Assembly: GCA_948567375.1 (NCBI GenBank) | Contig: OX419757.1 | Coordinates: 7,750,001 to 7,814,000, forward strand | Source: Lunularia cruciata | Taxonomy: Eukaryota > Streptophyta > Marchantiopsida > Lunulariales > Lunulariaceae | Reading direction: 5' to 3' | DNA length: 64,000 bases | Shown here: positions 25,201-36,334 of the stretch, one piece after another | Numbering within the stretch: the first letter of the stretch is position 1 | Layout: every line of letters starts with the position of its first letter | Made by a program: the position numbers and the translations under genes | The notes under the pieces: generated by a model | What the model saw: only the letters and a program-made list of their open reading frames with translations | Database searches by the model: none | What the model was told of the DNA's origin: nothing

Positions 25201-27698
25201 ACTTACATTTTCAAATTCGGATGGCATGTACGAAGATTTGCCCATAAAAGTAATCTGTAAGAAAACGATCAAGGTATCAATCCCCATGAAGGAGATTAGA
25301 ATCAAATGGGTCATCAAAACTGGAAATATGAAGTGGAACGTTGAGTGTGGCATTTGCCTGAAAGGCAAATATGCATCTTTGGAGGAGAGTATGAAAAAGT
25401 AATCACGCGTAGAGAAGTAGAAAAACTCATAAGAGAAGAGTACGAAATTGTTTGTACCATGGCCGAGAGTGCTTGCAAGCCAGCAGCACGTAGGGGCATA
25501 CGTCTTCGTTCATCTCCTGTCTCACGACCAAGGGAGCACAACTTCGGTAACAGGGAATCAAGATTTCGCATGTATGTAGCATCCGTCTGAAAAGACATGT
25601 TACAGCCATGACGTCATTCATTGATGAAAGAGGTGCTCAAGGAGCTAGGATATGAGGACATGAGAGCAGAAGCCGTTCAAAGAACGGAGGATCCAGAACT
25701 CATTAAATGCATATGAAGTCCAGATCAAATGTAAACATGATATTGGACATATGAGGACAGAAGCCGTTCGAGGAAACATAATATTGTGCAAATCGAGATG
25801 AGTATTAAAACCGTAAAGGAAATGAAGTGAATCTAACAAATCGAATGTAAGGCGAAGCACGGACATAATATAAATATTTCCTGATCAATACCAGTAGAGA
25901 ACTGTTATACATTATGTAATCCAGATATTGCGTCAGCTGGTAGAGCAAGTTGTATGACCATAAAATATGTCCCAATAAAGCCACACACTTGTCCCAGATT
26001 CGCATGCAATATGAATATAGGATTTCAATCATAATTCATGATCATTTGTTATACCTGATTGTTAACAAACTCTACCACACTGAGGCAACCAAGAATACGC
26101 ATAGAATCTTGACGCCCTTGCTCCAGTAGCACCCGTGTAATGTTCAATATACTAGTAGCAAACAGGGGCCTGCATTTCAGGTGCGTGGGGAAATACAGGG
26201 TTAGAGCGACTTAAAGGGTCACGGAAGTTGATCACTCGCTTCTCATTTCCACCGGCAATTTGAGTTTCTCTTGTAAGAAAGATGCCAATCCTTGATCTCC
26301 ACTTACTTTCGCTGATTCATGATGCACCATTCAAAGGAGTATTGCCATGAAGAGAGTTGGTAACAGGACCAGTTAACTACGGAACGAGACAGGTTAGAAG
26401 CGACTTAATCTTCATTGCCTGAGTCCACGTGCTAAAACTAAACAGTCTAGCTGAGCCTGAAAGTTGCACACCACTTTTGTCTGCTCAGCTCTTCTTTGCA
26501 GATCATCGCGAGACTATAGTTTCCACTTCGCAAGTGTATATTTCCTCAGTTTGAACAGAATATTGCCTTGTTAACAAACAATCTCACAATCACAAATGGA
26601 ATGAAGAAACATACATTTGGTCTCTGCATGAAGAGAGAAATTTAGTGAAGGCTCGCATGACTACCCTCACGGTACCATAATGCTCATGCCTCAACTCCTT
26701 ATAACCCCGTTGCTCGAGGGCACTTGCAATCTGCGCAATATAAGAAGATTCATTAACCCTAATTAATAACCGTCTCGATGATCGAATCTATAGGCAGAGT
26801 GGATGCAGCGGTTCGCCCGTATCACTAAGGTGCATGTCATCGCCGTGACCTTGTTTATCATGCCTGCACTCATACATGTTCGGTAAAATAGCGCAAACAT
26901 AAGAGGCATTGTCGCAGAGTTTCGACGGAAGTCATTACATATTGCACAGATCCTGGGGACCGTAGAATATCACCGACATTAGGGGTGATTCCCTCAGATA
27001 ATCACCGGTTTGCTGAAATTTAAAAGCACATTGTTCAAAATTTAAAGCAAGTTGGGATACTTGCTTTTAATCGACCTCCAACCATATTTATCTCATACTT
27101 AATTTCCGCATCCTTTCTCCAGTTGCATAACCGTCAAAGAGGCCAATCCATCTGACCAAAGAAAACCTCTACCTTGCTCGTAGAGCAGACATCTGCATGC
27201 CGTTCCTCTGAAAGATATTCAGTATATCCTTCTCCACGAATCAACTAAAAATTTGAGACTCCTTCCTTCTCACCTCTATCAGAATGCATAATCAAGAGAA
27301 GATTGAGATGTCACCTTGGGGATACGCAAAGGATTTTTGGATGCATATTCAATCAGCTTCCCAATCTTGCGATCATTCGGCGGTTCTTCCTGCAACTCCC
27401 GCACCCCAGTACGATGAGCAGACTTCAAAGACCTTAATATCCCCGGCAAGCGCTACAAAATAGACAAACACCTGATATGGACATCAAGAAGAATTGCGCC
27501 TTCCTCTAGAAAAGCTCTATTTCACAAACAGAAAGAACTTTCAACAAGAATGCGACGGTGCACCTGCGATTTGGGGAAAATGTCTGAAAGAAGTTTCTTG
27601 TATCGCTTCACAGGCTGCCGAGATCGTGCTCGAAGCTCCGGGCAGCATATGCAGAGGCTGCCGCAGGCCGGGAGCACTTTCCGCGACATCACCCCCAT
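19230..27698 (-). CDS. EFR3: EFR3-like plasma-membrane ARM-repeat scaffold protein, 18 exons
   Basis: The minus strand encodes a 1022-residue plant EFR3-family protein, close to the family's usual ~1000. Exons, high to low: 27698-27564, 27389-27315, 26730-26615, 26169-26055, 25586-25458, 25254-25207, 24824-24419, 23996-23710, 23507-23358, 23202-22732, 22562-22413, 22199-22124, 21936-21806, 21658-21458, 20479-20336, 20156-20019, 19928-19692, 19289-19230. All junctions are GT..AG and phases agree. The start is the family N-terminus MGVMSRKVLPACGSL, with an in-frame TGA upstream; the end SPYDNFLKAAGC is also typical. Cysteines 12, 16, 18 and 19 beside a basic stretch (RARSRQPVKRYKK) suit palmitoyl anchoring. 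ARM/HEAT-like helices fill about 60-800; residues 530-640 and 850-1000 are Ser/Gln-rich. Known role: EFR3 anchors the phosphatidylinositol 4-kinase alpha complex at the plasma membrane. Rice SRL2 belongs here. The 978-bp intron after residue 830 and another intron carry a shared repeat. Confidence 0.93.
20917..21130. repeat. intronic dispersed repeat, copy 1
   Basis: Lies in the intron between exons 14 and 15 of the EFR3-like gene. It shares ATGAGAGCAGAA(C/G)CCGTTCA, GAACGG and GGATCCA with a second copy, then a weaker ATCTAAC..AAAT and ATTGTGTAAT block. CCGTTCA-CTGAACGG forms a small palindrome. Confidence 0.6.
25656..25925. repeat. intronic dispersed repeat, copy 2
   Basis: In the intron between exons 4 and 5 of the EFR3-like gene, same orientation as copy 1. 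GAGAGCAGAAGCCGTTCA is followed by GAACGGAGGATCCA. A third partial motif (GGACAGAAGCCGTTCGAGG) appears at about 25756, then the GTGAATCTAAC and ATTATGTAAT blocks. Confidence 0.6.
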
Positions 27699-28586
27699 TT
27701 TGCCGGGCGAAAATCACCGAAACAACGGTAATGGCAACTGATCAGACGCCCCTGAGTGCAAGAATCTCAGCTCAGCCTTGTAGTTAACTGCATGTATTCA
27801 CTTCATTTTGCTGCGTTTCCCTTCACAGCTCTAACTACCAATCTTCCCTTCGTCCCTTGCTTGCTATCCTTCACTATATCATTTGTCACAGGACTCCAGA
27901 AGATGAACCAACACCTTCTTGCCATCAATCAAAGTAATCACAATATTTACGTTTCTGGCTCCTCGCAAAACTATCCTCGACAATCTACCCCTTGAACGAG
28001 ATGTCGCTCGTTCGCGTCTTACAATCCCCCTTCCCCAGCGAAAATCTTCTTTTCCTCTCCTCACTCACTTCTTCCTCGCAATCATCCTGTTCCTCCCTCG
28101 CGGGATAAGCGCGTCAATTGTCTGTCTCGGTGCTACTGCAAAGGGGAGGGAGAACGGCATGCGGCAGCAATGTCAATTATCTCGGCTCAACGACTCCTTC
28201 CAATTGCTTGCTGGCTCGCGAGTAGAGCAGCAGCCCAGCAGACCATACGAGCGTGTGCGCGGCAGGGTCGTATCACATTACTACTCGTTGTCTGACCAGC
28301 GTGACGAACGGATGATTGATGTAGTAAAGCAGCATGCGATCACTAGAACAGAACAGCGTGGAGGCAGCTACAGTGAAGCTAAAACCTCGTTATAGCAAAG
28401 AAGTAACTGTGTCACACTTGCCTCCGTTACATTAGTTCCGGGAACACCGACAAGTAGAGTTTTATTTGCCGGTTGATTCTGAGGAAAACCGATGATTACC
28501 AGTCTGCCCCCGGAGGAAAACCGTGTGATTCGCTCAAAAACTCGAAATTTATGATACTTTAACTTAAACCTGATACTTTAACTTAA
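27699..28586. other. upstream region of the EFR3-like gene
   Basis: Holds the 5' UTR and probable promoter of the minus-strand EFR3-like gene. About 27.7-28.3 kb is less AT-rich than the flanks. An open plus-strand frame of 158 codons (27919-28395) runs opposite to the presumed promoter, but has no family motif and is not called. Just before 28577 the words GATACTTTAACTTAA occur in tandem. Confidence 0.45.
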
Positions 28587-28691
28587 CATTGGGGCTTAGC
28601 CCCATGTTACCTTTTTTTCTCTCCCTTGTACGGCTTGATGGGGGTCTTCCCATCCTTCATTTTTCCTACGCGGTCGCCTTTTTCTTCATAA
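28587..28691 (+). repeat. short two-hairpin element, copy A
   Basis: Bounded by a perfect 10-bp direct repeat TTTAACTTAA (28577-28586 and 28692-28701), a likely target-site duplication. Contains hairpin 1 GGGGCTTAGCCCC, then CTTGTACGGCTTGATGGGG, hairpin 2 around GATGGGGGTCTTCCCATC, and the 3' motif TACGCGGTCGCC followed by a T-rich tail. The insert is 105 bp and lacks about six bases of the 5' end seen in copies B, D and H. Confidence 0.8.
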
Positions 28692-28701
28692 TTTAACTTA
28701 A

Positions 28702-30244
28702 ACCTTTAAACTTTTGATGTTTTGGTCCGGTATCTGAAGTTTTCCCCGGTCAATAGTTCCCCGGACTGATGGAGTTTGCAAGTAAAAATTACAAACAACG
28801 TCTATCCATGCTTCCGTCCGTGAGCAACGGGAGTAAGTCATTGGTCGCTGTCAATGACTCTCATTAACTCTCAGTAACTCCCGCTACTGACGCTGCTTCT
28901 CCTCCTTCTAAGTGTGACGAAGCGACATCGAATGATCCTCAGAATCATCAAACTCTTCACCCATCCTCTTCGCGTCAATATGGGGCCTAATCAGTTTAGA
29001 CTTTCCTACCTTTTGGGTTCCTCCATTAATTTAGAAATCTGTTGGAGGGATTTTTGTGATGAAAGAGACAGGTAGCTAAATAAACACAAAAGCTGCGTTG
29101 ATCCCTCAAGTTGTTTACATGTAAAGATTTAAAAAAGCGTCCATCATATGCCAGCACGTTGGTGCATGAAATGCTTCTCCAAATATAAATGCATTGTAAT
29201 AATTCTTTATTGGTTTTTCTTTTTGTAAAACTTCGTAGAGCATGATCAAGCCTATCGAGTAAAAGTCACCATTCCACCCTAGAGGGTCAATATCTGCGGA
29301 TGAGTTTGAGAATCCTGCTTTTGCTTTTATTTTCATTCTATCCTGATAGATCGATTATCATTACATTCCTATGTTCGACGTTAGACCTATGGCTGTTTTA
29401 AGACGAGGTTAAGAACGTAATCATCCATTCCAAATTTAATATTTAAAGTAGGTCTTCCACGAAGGGTCCAGTTCCACTCTCAATATTCCACTCAAAGAAT
29501 GGGAAGATTGATCGTACTCTCGTGGCTAGAGCTATTCTATCACTACAATCGATCTCCCGCTCCAGAGCAGTATAGAATACTAGAAGCACTTGGAGTTACT
29601 GACAATTATAATCTCCCTCCATTAGCAACAACATATATGAAAACTCCGAGGCACCTTCACTCCTGTAACATTTCAGTTTCTTTCAATAGTTTCAACGGAT
29701 GTCTACAGGATAAATAACACACTTTGTAACTATTTTCAGTGAACTGATGAGGTGCTAATAAATGATTGTTTTGTAAATTATTATTAGGTATATCATATGC
29801 AATTTGCATTCATTTATAAAAATCAGACACTTTACTATGGATGTTTAGGATTTCCATAGTGAAATAAATGATTATCAAAAGAGATGATATGGCTTCTTGA
29901 GAGAGTTACAACGTTTTTTTGGTGTGTGATTCTTAGAGTGAGATCTTTTGGCATATCCAAAATGCCGCTCTCAACTATTCAAATTCTAATTCACTATCTG
30001 CAAATGCTCTTGTTAGTAAACTAAACTGGTGGGTTTTGTAGTTTTGCATTGGTGTGTTGGTTCATATCCATATATTAGCGTGGTGAGGGAGATAGCACAA
30101 GCTATGGAAAATTATTTGCATCATCTTACGACAACCAACAAATTAATTGGAGGTCAAGGAATTTTACTCCAAAAGGGCAATTTTTTTTTAGCAAAAACTT
30201 GATTGTAATGTAGGCTCACATTTGGATGCAATATTGACTTGCAC
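28702..30244. other. intergenic DNA
   Basis: No supported gene apart from a weak kinase-like fragment (29115-29336). AT-rich from about 29700. The rest gives no recognisable coding or structural signal. Confidence 0.4.
29115..29336 (-). pseudogene. possible kinase-like fragment
   Basis: The minus strand reads 'GDFYSIGLIMLYEVLQKEKP', which resembles protein kinase subdomain IX (D-x-Y-S-x-G-x-x-L-x-E-x-L). No ATP-binding lysine, HRD or DFG motif is visible around it, and the open stretch is only 73 codons. It may be a worn fragment or chance similarity. Confidence 0.2.
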
Positions 30245-30475
30245 TATCAAGCGTCTACGGGCGCCAACAAGCTTCTACAAGCACCAACAAGCTTTGAGTT
30301 TCAAGCACCATCGAGTGGCTATGGGCGACTACGGGTAGCAACAAGCAACTATGAGCAACAATGAGCAACAATGAGCAACAACAAGCAAAATCCCATTTAA
30401 TTTTAAATTAACATATTATTAACACATTATTGAGCTAGCAATGGCAACGAGTGGCTACAAGCAACAAAGAGCAAA
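30245..30475. repeat. minisatellite rich in AAGCAAC/GAGCAAC words
   Basis: Includes three perfect copies of ATGAGCAACA (30351-30380) inside a longer run of degenerate CAACAAGC and GGCTA(C/T) words. A larger unit (GAGTGGCTA ... CTAAATTAACATATTA) is repeated near 30313-30415 and 30440-30505. Confidence 0.7.
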
Positions 30476-30630
30476 GTCTGATATAATCCTAAATTAACAT
30501 ATTACATCGGGCGGCAACCGACTCGGACCATATTCACCCTAAAGCATACATTTTATTAAGCTTAATATGTAATTAATGCATTATGGTGTGAAAATTGAAA
30601 CTCCGTATCTCTTATTTTCTGTGAACCACC

Positions 30631-30900
30631 TTTTATGAAATTTGCTAATAATAAAGAACTTGACAAGAATTCCGTAGTGTGACTCTTTCTTCCTCTTGCA
30701 TGCACCCGTATTAATTTAGTCAATGTTTTGTAATAATTTATATGAAAATATACAAAATTTTATAAAATTTACTAATAATAAAAAACTTGGCCAGAATTCC
30801 CTTTGGAACTCTTTCTTCCTCCCCGCCCGCACCTCTTACTAATTGAATCTATGTATTGTAATAATTTATATTAAAATATACAAAATTTCATAAAACTATT
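30631..30900. repeat. tandem repeat, about 127-bp unit, two copies plus a start of a third
   Basis: Units begin at 30631, 30758 and 30886 with TTT(T/C)AT(G/A)AAA. The first two share CTAATAATAAA, AGAATTCC, CTCTTTCTTCCTC and GTAATAATTTATAT before the next unit. Only the first few dozen bases of the third copy are present. Confidence 0.8.
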
Positions 30901-32493
30901 TATGAAACCCTCTATTGTTCCAGTAATGCCTTTAAGGCATACTGTACAGTCCTCCACATGTTGCTATGGAAAGAGTTTTTGAGTTATTATGCAAGAGCGA
31001 TTCTACGTCGACCCAAAGTTCATCTCAGCTACTCATCATCTATAGCCTCCGGAACTTTATTCCATAGCTTCATCCTTTCCTTGATATTCCCCCTGGTACC
31101 ACCATGACCCTCTTTACTCCTCGGCCTCCCTTGTTCTCTATACCTACGACGCAGCCCTGCCTTCCAGCCACCCAACGAGACCTGTACGTGGCTACCTACC
31201 CTGCTCCACTTTTCCTTCCATCCGTCCGTTTCTTTCCTCTCTGGCAGCTATCCGCGTGCTCTTCAATCTCCCTACCCTCCGTTTCTGTCTGTCGCGCATT
31301 CATCTACTTTACGTCAATCCTTCGCCACTTCGCTTGCGGCAGCGGGTTCGTTTCGACCGTCTGGTAAGGTAGTACAGTACGTACCTTCTCGATGGTGTTC
31401 TCCACATCCTTGGAGTCTTTGGTTCAGTGATCAGATGGACCGGCAGATGGTATATTTCTTTCTGCAGATTCTTACCATTGCTGTCCAATGAAATGTTTTT
31501 AGTTTAACTACCTCAACTGGTGCTTAAAATAATCTTCTTCATTTGAAGAATGCTATCGAAAGGCAAATTCCAAGAATACTGTCGAATAGAATACTTAGAC
31601 CCTACGTTCCTCCCGATCTATAGTCAGCTTTCTTATATAAAGTCCTAACTCACACGGATCTCCTGCTCCAGTAAATTAAGTATTATATGAAATCAACCTT
31701 TAAAGAAAAAGAAAACATTCTGGAATCAGAATATAATAGGGTAGAAACGAAGGCCCTGTCAGTGGTGCATTCCACGGTATCTTGAAAGTTCATCTGCACA
31801 GTGTAAGGTCCGCCTACGGGTTGCCTACATCGCCGAGTGCCTACACTGGACACGGCCGATATCGTCAGTCCCGGCGCGCTTGCGCTGTGCGGATTACAGC
31901 TTGGTCACTGGATTCTACATTTGATCGATCCCTGAGATGCTGCATCCACGGTTGTAATTACACAAAAACCTCGCCTGTGATATAGCATGGAGAACCGGAG
32001 ATTAACGTCAGAGCCCTCTCCATCGGAGGTACACTCAATGTCAAAGCTCCGACAAACCCCATCTTCTGTTTATGACTACGGAGATCCACGGGATCGACCA
32101 GCCACTGTCCTCCAGAGGTGTATTACTGGACGTACTGTAGTTCATAGAGACTCCAGACGCTACTGTACCCGGGCCGGTAGGGTTATCAGATAAACATATT
32201 TACTCAACCATGCCCGGGCTACAGTCACCAGTCAACAAAACTGGATACCCCCCGCTGGCAACTAGTACAACGGAGCACGCTGGACCGACTGCATCGGTCG
32301 ACGTGGTTACCGACACCCTGGCACTTTCACCTTCTTGCAACCGTAGGTAGGAGGTCCGTTCAAGTAGCTTGCGTAATGACGTGGGCATGAACAAGGTCCC
32401 AATGATTCTCAACCCCCAACCTGACATCATCCTACGCGGTTGCCATTTTGACCTGGCATCCTGGTTAGAAATTGTACTCTTGTGTTAGTGAGA
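30901..32493. other. intergenic DNA with a less AT-rich patch
   Basis: About 31.0-32.4 kb is less AT-rich than its neighbours and has modest open frames (31104-31367, 31782-31985, 32200-32430), none with a known motif. At 32426-32450 a short stretch, CATCCTACGCGGTTGCC, matches only the 3' end of the short two-hairpin element (copy L). No gene is called. Confidence 0.4.
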
Positions 32494-32581
32494 GGCGACC
32501 GCTTGTGACAACAAGAAGAATGGTTTGACCCCATCGAACCGTACAAGGAAAGAACATAAGGGTAAAACCTCGATAGTGTCG
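32494..32581 (-). repeat. short two-hairpin element, copy H
   Basis: On the minus strand it begins CGACACTATCGAGG, continues with CCTTGTACGG and GATGGGGTC, and ends GCGGTCGCC. Hairpin 2 is partly lost (CCATTC instead of CCCATCC). It reads GGTTCGATGG where other copies have GGCTTGATGG, which is closer to an RNA polymerase III B box. No clear flanking direct repeat is seen. Confidence 0.7.
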
Positions 32582-33706
32582 ATAACAAAAATTTACCCTA
32601 CAATACCTAAGATATCTGAACTATGCACGAGGCTACTATTATAGTAATAGCACATCTTATCTTGCCCTCTAGTGTGGTCCTCGCTCTCTTCTCTAAAGTG
32701 TAGCCGTAATAATAACGTACATGCTTAAAGTTACAGAAATGAGCAGCGTAAATCACGGCAACCCTGGATTTCTCCGTCGACGCAACATCGGCGGTTAGTG
32801 TTAAAATGGGTATTCTGACTGCTCGTTCTACCTAATACAAATAAAGAGAACATCTAAGGCTAATTTGAGGTTGATCCACGCTGCACCACACAACAGGAGG
32901 ATGTTTATGCGTAACCAGGACCTTAGATGCAACAGTTCCGCATTGATTAGTTGTAGAAATAAGCATAGGTGTAAGGTCAAAGTCAGGTACTGCAGTCAAG
33001 GCAGCGTAAACGTCGCTCGCCTGATTTTCCGATAATAACGAGAGCACCAGAGAAACCGAAGTTTCAATCAGATTGATGTGGAGTGGAGGAGAGCACCTAA
33101 CACGGCTTAATAATGTATCCCTGGGAGCTGGAGTGAGTGGTCAATTGACCATCTTAGTTGAGCCAATTTTGGCTTCTTATCATTGATCACCGATCAGTGA
33201 CAGGATCCTTGAATTCCTCAGTTCACTTGCTTCCAGTCCTGCTCGTGTGTCTTATCAAGGCTGCATTGCTGCATGCACGGAACTGCTATCACATTCAATA
33301 GACGTTAAGATCATCTGTAACTCCTGCCTTCATTTCAGTTCTTCTCGTGGGTCTTATCAAGACTGCTTGGCATGCGGGCAAAAGTATGAGACAGTGCTCG
33401 GGGAGATTTTCTTGGGAACCTGTCCAACCTTCGCCTTAAGGACGGAAACACCAGATATTCCAAACTTCATCGGCTACAGTATTTCACCTGTTTCATATTT
33501 GGCATGAGCTTTCTCCTGCCAACCGCTGCATACAAAATCTGCGGGTGAACACTTGCCGGTTGTGTAAGCGCACTGGCCGGGTTTCTTCGAACAATTGGAG
33601 TTGTAAAGCAGTTTTCTATACAATTTCTAAAGTAGTCAAATACGCGTAAACGCGACTAAAGCAGTTGATGTCTTAGGTGCCATAGTATAGATTTAGTTTC
33701 TCATAT
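32582..33706. other. intergenic DNA with a local duplication
   Basis: TCTCGTG(T/G)GTCTTATCAAG plus flanks occurs near 33243 and 33345, about 102 bp apart, giving a diverged two-copy duplication. No coding region with a recognisable motif is found. Confidence 0.45.
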
Positions 33707-33804
33707 CGATATTATTGGGGTTATTTTACCTCGTGTGTTTTATCCTTGTACGGCCTGATGGGTCGTCCCATCCTTCTACCCTATCCTACGCGATCGCCAT
33801 TTTC
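33707..33804 (+). repeat. short two-hairpin element, copy B
   Basis: Begins CGATATTATTGGGG, then CCTTGTACGGCCTGATGGG, hairpin 2 GATGGGTCGTCCCATC (stem kept although the loop changed), and ends TACGCGATCGCC plus a T-rich tail. Flanks are GTTTCTCATA (33696-33705) and GTTTCTATA (33805-33813), a near-perfect direct repeat. Confidence 0.75.
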
Positions 33805-33813
33805 GTTTCTATA

Positions 33814-34388
33814 CATTGACGATGTAATGAGCAGATCAACAGGCCGATATGAAACTGATATACTAGCAGGGTATCATAATACGACGGTATAGCCATCGAG
33901 CTGATGAACTGGAAAGTTATTATTTTTTAATGAATTGCGAGAGAAAATGGATTCCTTTCTGACGTTCAGTTTACCCACTTGCGTTTCTGTTAGCAGCTTT
34001 ACATTTCGTGATCCCACTTTCTATGGGTGGACGGATAAGTTCAGTCATCTGTAGTGCATTATTTGATGTGTTTACCTGGAAATTAACATGATTAGTTGAC
34101 CTGTGTAATCGAATTGCACAATATTGTATCATATGATTGTTTCTGAAACTTGTGTCTTATATTAATAGAAACTAAATTGTTTGTTAATCTATAGTCTTTA
34201 ACGCCAGCTATGAATCCAACACCTGCTTTAGTCTCCGTTTGTGGTGACATAAATCCCTCCCTACAAATCAAATAATATTCCTGCAATGATGAAATTGAAA
34301 GCCTAGGTCTATCTATGCTTTCTTGCATCAAGAGAGATCCAAAAGAAGTTCACGATAAAACTAAAACTATCATGGATGAGGTTTCATT
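33814..34388. other. intergenic DNA upstream of the reverse-transcriptase remnant
   Basis: Probably contains older, unrecognisable parts of the element whose C-terminal region follows. No motif can be named. Confidence 0.3.
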
Positions 34389-35055
34389 TTGGTCCACCCA
34401 TCTGCATCTCTATTACTCATTTGTGAGTGTGGTTCTACACTAGATGCCTCAGCATTCCATATGACACGGTGTCTTTTTGGAGTACAGAGGATAGCTACCC
34501 ATAATGCTATTAGGGACATAGTATTTGCTATGGCACGTAAGAGTGGATATTTGGCTTGGAGGGAGTGTTAGTATGTTTTGTATCTAACTAGTGTCAGGGC
34601 AAATTTACACTTGGTCCGAGATGATTAGGTGATAGTGGCGGATGTCGTGGTATGTGAGATATAATTTTGGAGGGAGTTCTTACCCATCCCCTTGGATGAA
34701 CGGCGAGTGCAGGAGCAGGTTGCGAGGTCTCCAAGTACAAGGGCATGCAACGAGATCACCTCTTTGTTCCTCTAGCCTTGTGGTTATATGGAGCGATGGA
34801 CACGGCGTTCGACACATTTGTCAGGGAGTGCACAAGAGCTTATCATGTTAGGTGCCAAGGGTACAACTCTCACTCTCATACTTTGTAGCATATTTAGACT
34901 ACGTGTGTCCATTGCTCTACAGAGTGTAGTGGCTAGTGCAATCCATAGGAAAACAATCACACTAGGTGATACTTCTTCGGATGCTCCAATTGTTTGTAGA
35001 CCACACGACTTGCATAGCTATGATATCCTAGGTGCAAAGGGGCAGATTTCTCATA
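34389..35055 (+). pseudogene. decayed C-terminal region of a reverse-transcriptase polyprotein
   Basis: The first part reads 'CECGSTLDASAFHMTRC' followed by 'THNAIRD', a C-x-C-x(n)-H-x3-C zinc-knuckle pattern with the R/T-H-N-x-x-R-D signature seen at the C-terminus of many reverse-transcriptase polyproteins. After a stop and a frame change it reads 'LFVPLALWLYGAMDTAF' and 'DTFVRECTRA', then 'FRLRVSIALQ' and 'ASAIHRK'; the order and spacing fit the same C-terminal region. Several stops and shifts make it non-functional. Catalytic YxDD motifs are not present in the retained part. The exact clade of element is not clear to me. A copy of the short two-hairpin element begins directly after it. 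Confidence 0.6.
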
Positions 35056-35143
35056 TAGACTCTATTGGGGCTTAGCCTCGTTTTACATTTTTTATGTCTC
35101 CCTTGAACGGCTTGATGGGAATCTTCCCACGCAGTCATCCTTC
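35056..35143 (+). repeat. short two-hairpin element, copy C
   Basis: Starts AGACTCTATTGGGGCTTAGC, has CTTGAACGGCTTGATGGG, but hairpin 2 and the 3' end are damaged (no clean GCGGTCGCC). TCTCATA occurs on both sides (35049-35055 and 35144-35150), consistent with a short target-site duplication. Confidence 0.65.
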
Positions 35144-35150
35144 TCTCATA

Positions 35151-36217
35151 CTCAATTGACTTGCGCCATATATAACGAAGTTTCTATTGTAAATGCCCTT
35201 CTACATTACAAAAAGTATTGAGGAAATGTATGGAGTTTAATGTTGGTTTTTTGCCACACGTTCAATAGAGAGTATAGAACAGAAGTCCATATAAAACTTC
35301 CTTTCTAAACAACAAACTGGCGAAAATCCAAATGATCCACAGAATATTTCAAAGAATGAACAATACATAAACAAAAGAAGGTCCACGAGAACTCTTCCTC
35401 TACTATTGGATCTCAAGACCCTGTTTGCAACCATGTGATCTACACACCACCTCGACCTTTTGCCAAGTATGAGTACACGGTGCATAAGTACCGATAGATC
35501 ATCGTCGATCGGACGAGTACAGGATAAGAAAACGGAACCGAATAGAATATGACGAACGGGTAGCACGGCGACAGAAGTCACAACTTTGTTTTTGTGTTGC
35601 TACTTTAGATCATAACTCACCTAAAGGAGAAGTCCATAGTGGAGGGTACTGATGATGTCACGCTTGAACTACGCCTTCAGTGAAATGCATGTGATCAACC
35701 GTCAGGTTTCGACCTGTCAAATGGCATTCAGCAGAGAAAAAGACAAGAATGTCATCAACTAACAGAGTAGATGTGGAGCTGCTTTTTGGATGAATTACAG
35801 CAGTCCCGAAAAGACAGACTAGAGCAACACAAATCGGGTGCTGGAGTACTGTACTGTGCTCATTGGAGAAAGCAGCTATCGACTGCTCGAATGTAAACTA
35901 GAAGTAGTATTTACGCTGAATTTGCTTTCAAGCAGTTCTACACTGAGGGAAAGGCTTGGAATGGTGTGATAGAAAGGGCACTTTCTATCTTACGAATCAA
36001 CGGAGAAGACCACTGATTGCTTGGTTGAGATGCTTATGAGGTGTTACCATGTGCTGGAAGGGGCACATTGTATCGTAATAGAAAACCTCGAGATCAATCC
36101 TACGAAAGTCTCAAAAACCTAGCAGAAACTTAATTATAATTTCGAAAAGAAAATGGATTGATTGAAGATGGGGCATTTCTTCTGTTTTCTGGAAGAAAAA
36201 AGAAGAAATGCTAACCA
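35151..36217. other. intergenic DNA
   Basis: A minus-strand open frame of 114 codons (35237-35581) has no recognisable motif. Nothing else is supported. Confidence 0.35.
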
Positions 36218-36229
36218 ATATTTCAATGT

Positions 36230-36334
36230 TGAATAGGCGACCGCGTAGGATAACAAGAAGGATGGGAAGACCCCATCAAGCCGTACAAGGAAAAGACATA
36301 GGATGTAAAATGCGGCTAAGCCCCAACAGTGTCG
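36230..36334 (-). repeat. short two-hairpin element, copy D (best-preserved)
   Basis: On the minus strand: CGACACTGTTGGGG, CTTAGCC, then CCTTGTACGGCTTGATGGGG, hairpin 2 GATGGGGTCTTCCCATC, CTTCTTGTTATCC and TACGCGGTCGCC. A perfect 12-bp direct repeat ATATTTCAATGT (36218-36229 and 36335-36346) bounds it, leaving an insert of exactly 105 bp. This copy defines both ends of the family. Confidence 0.88.

Noticed and set aside
27919-28395. 158-codon plus-strand open frame upstream of the EFR3-like gene
   Set aside because: It lies opposite the presumed promoter and 5' UTR of EFR3, has no recognisable domain, and its openness fits the lower AT content there.
29745-29752. CTGATGAG, the hammerhead ribozyme core word
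   Set aside because: No matching GAAA half-core with flanking stems follows at a workable distance, so a hammerhead cannot be formed.
35056-35075. Reading the short element's GGGGCTTAG as the true stop of the RT polyprotein
   Set aside because: Other copies start at the same place without any RT sequence, and copy C has its own flanking repeat, so the in-frame stop is probably coincidence.
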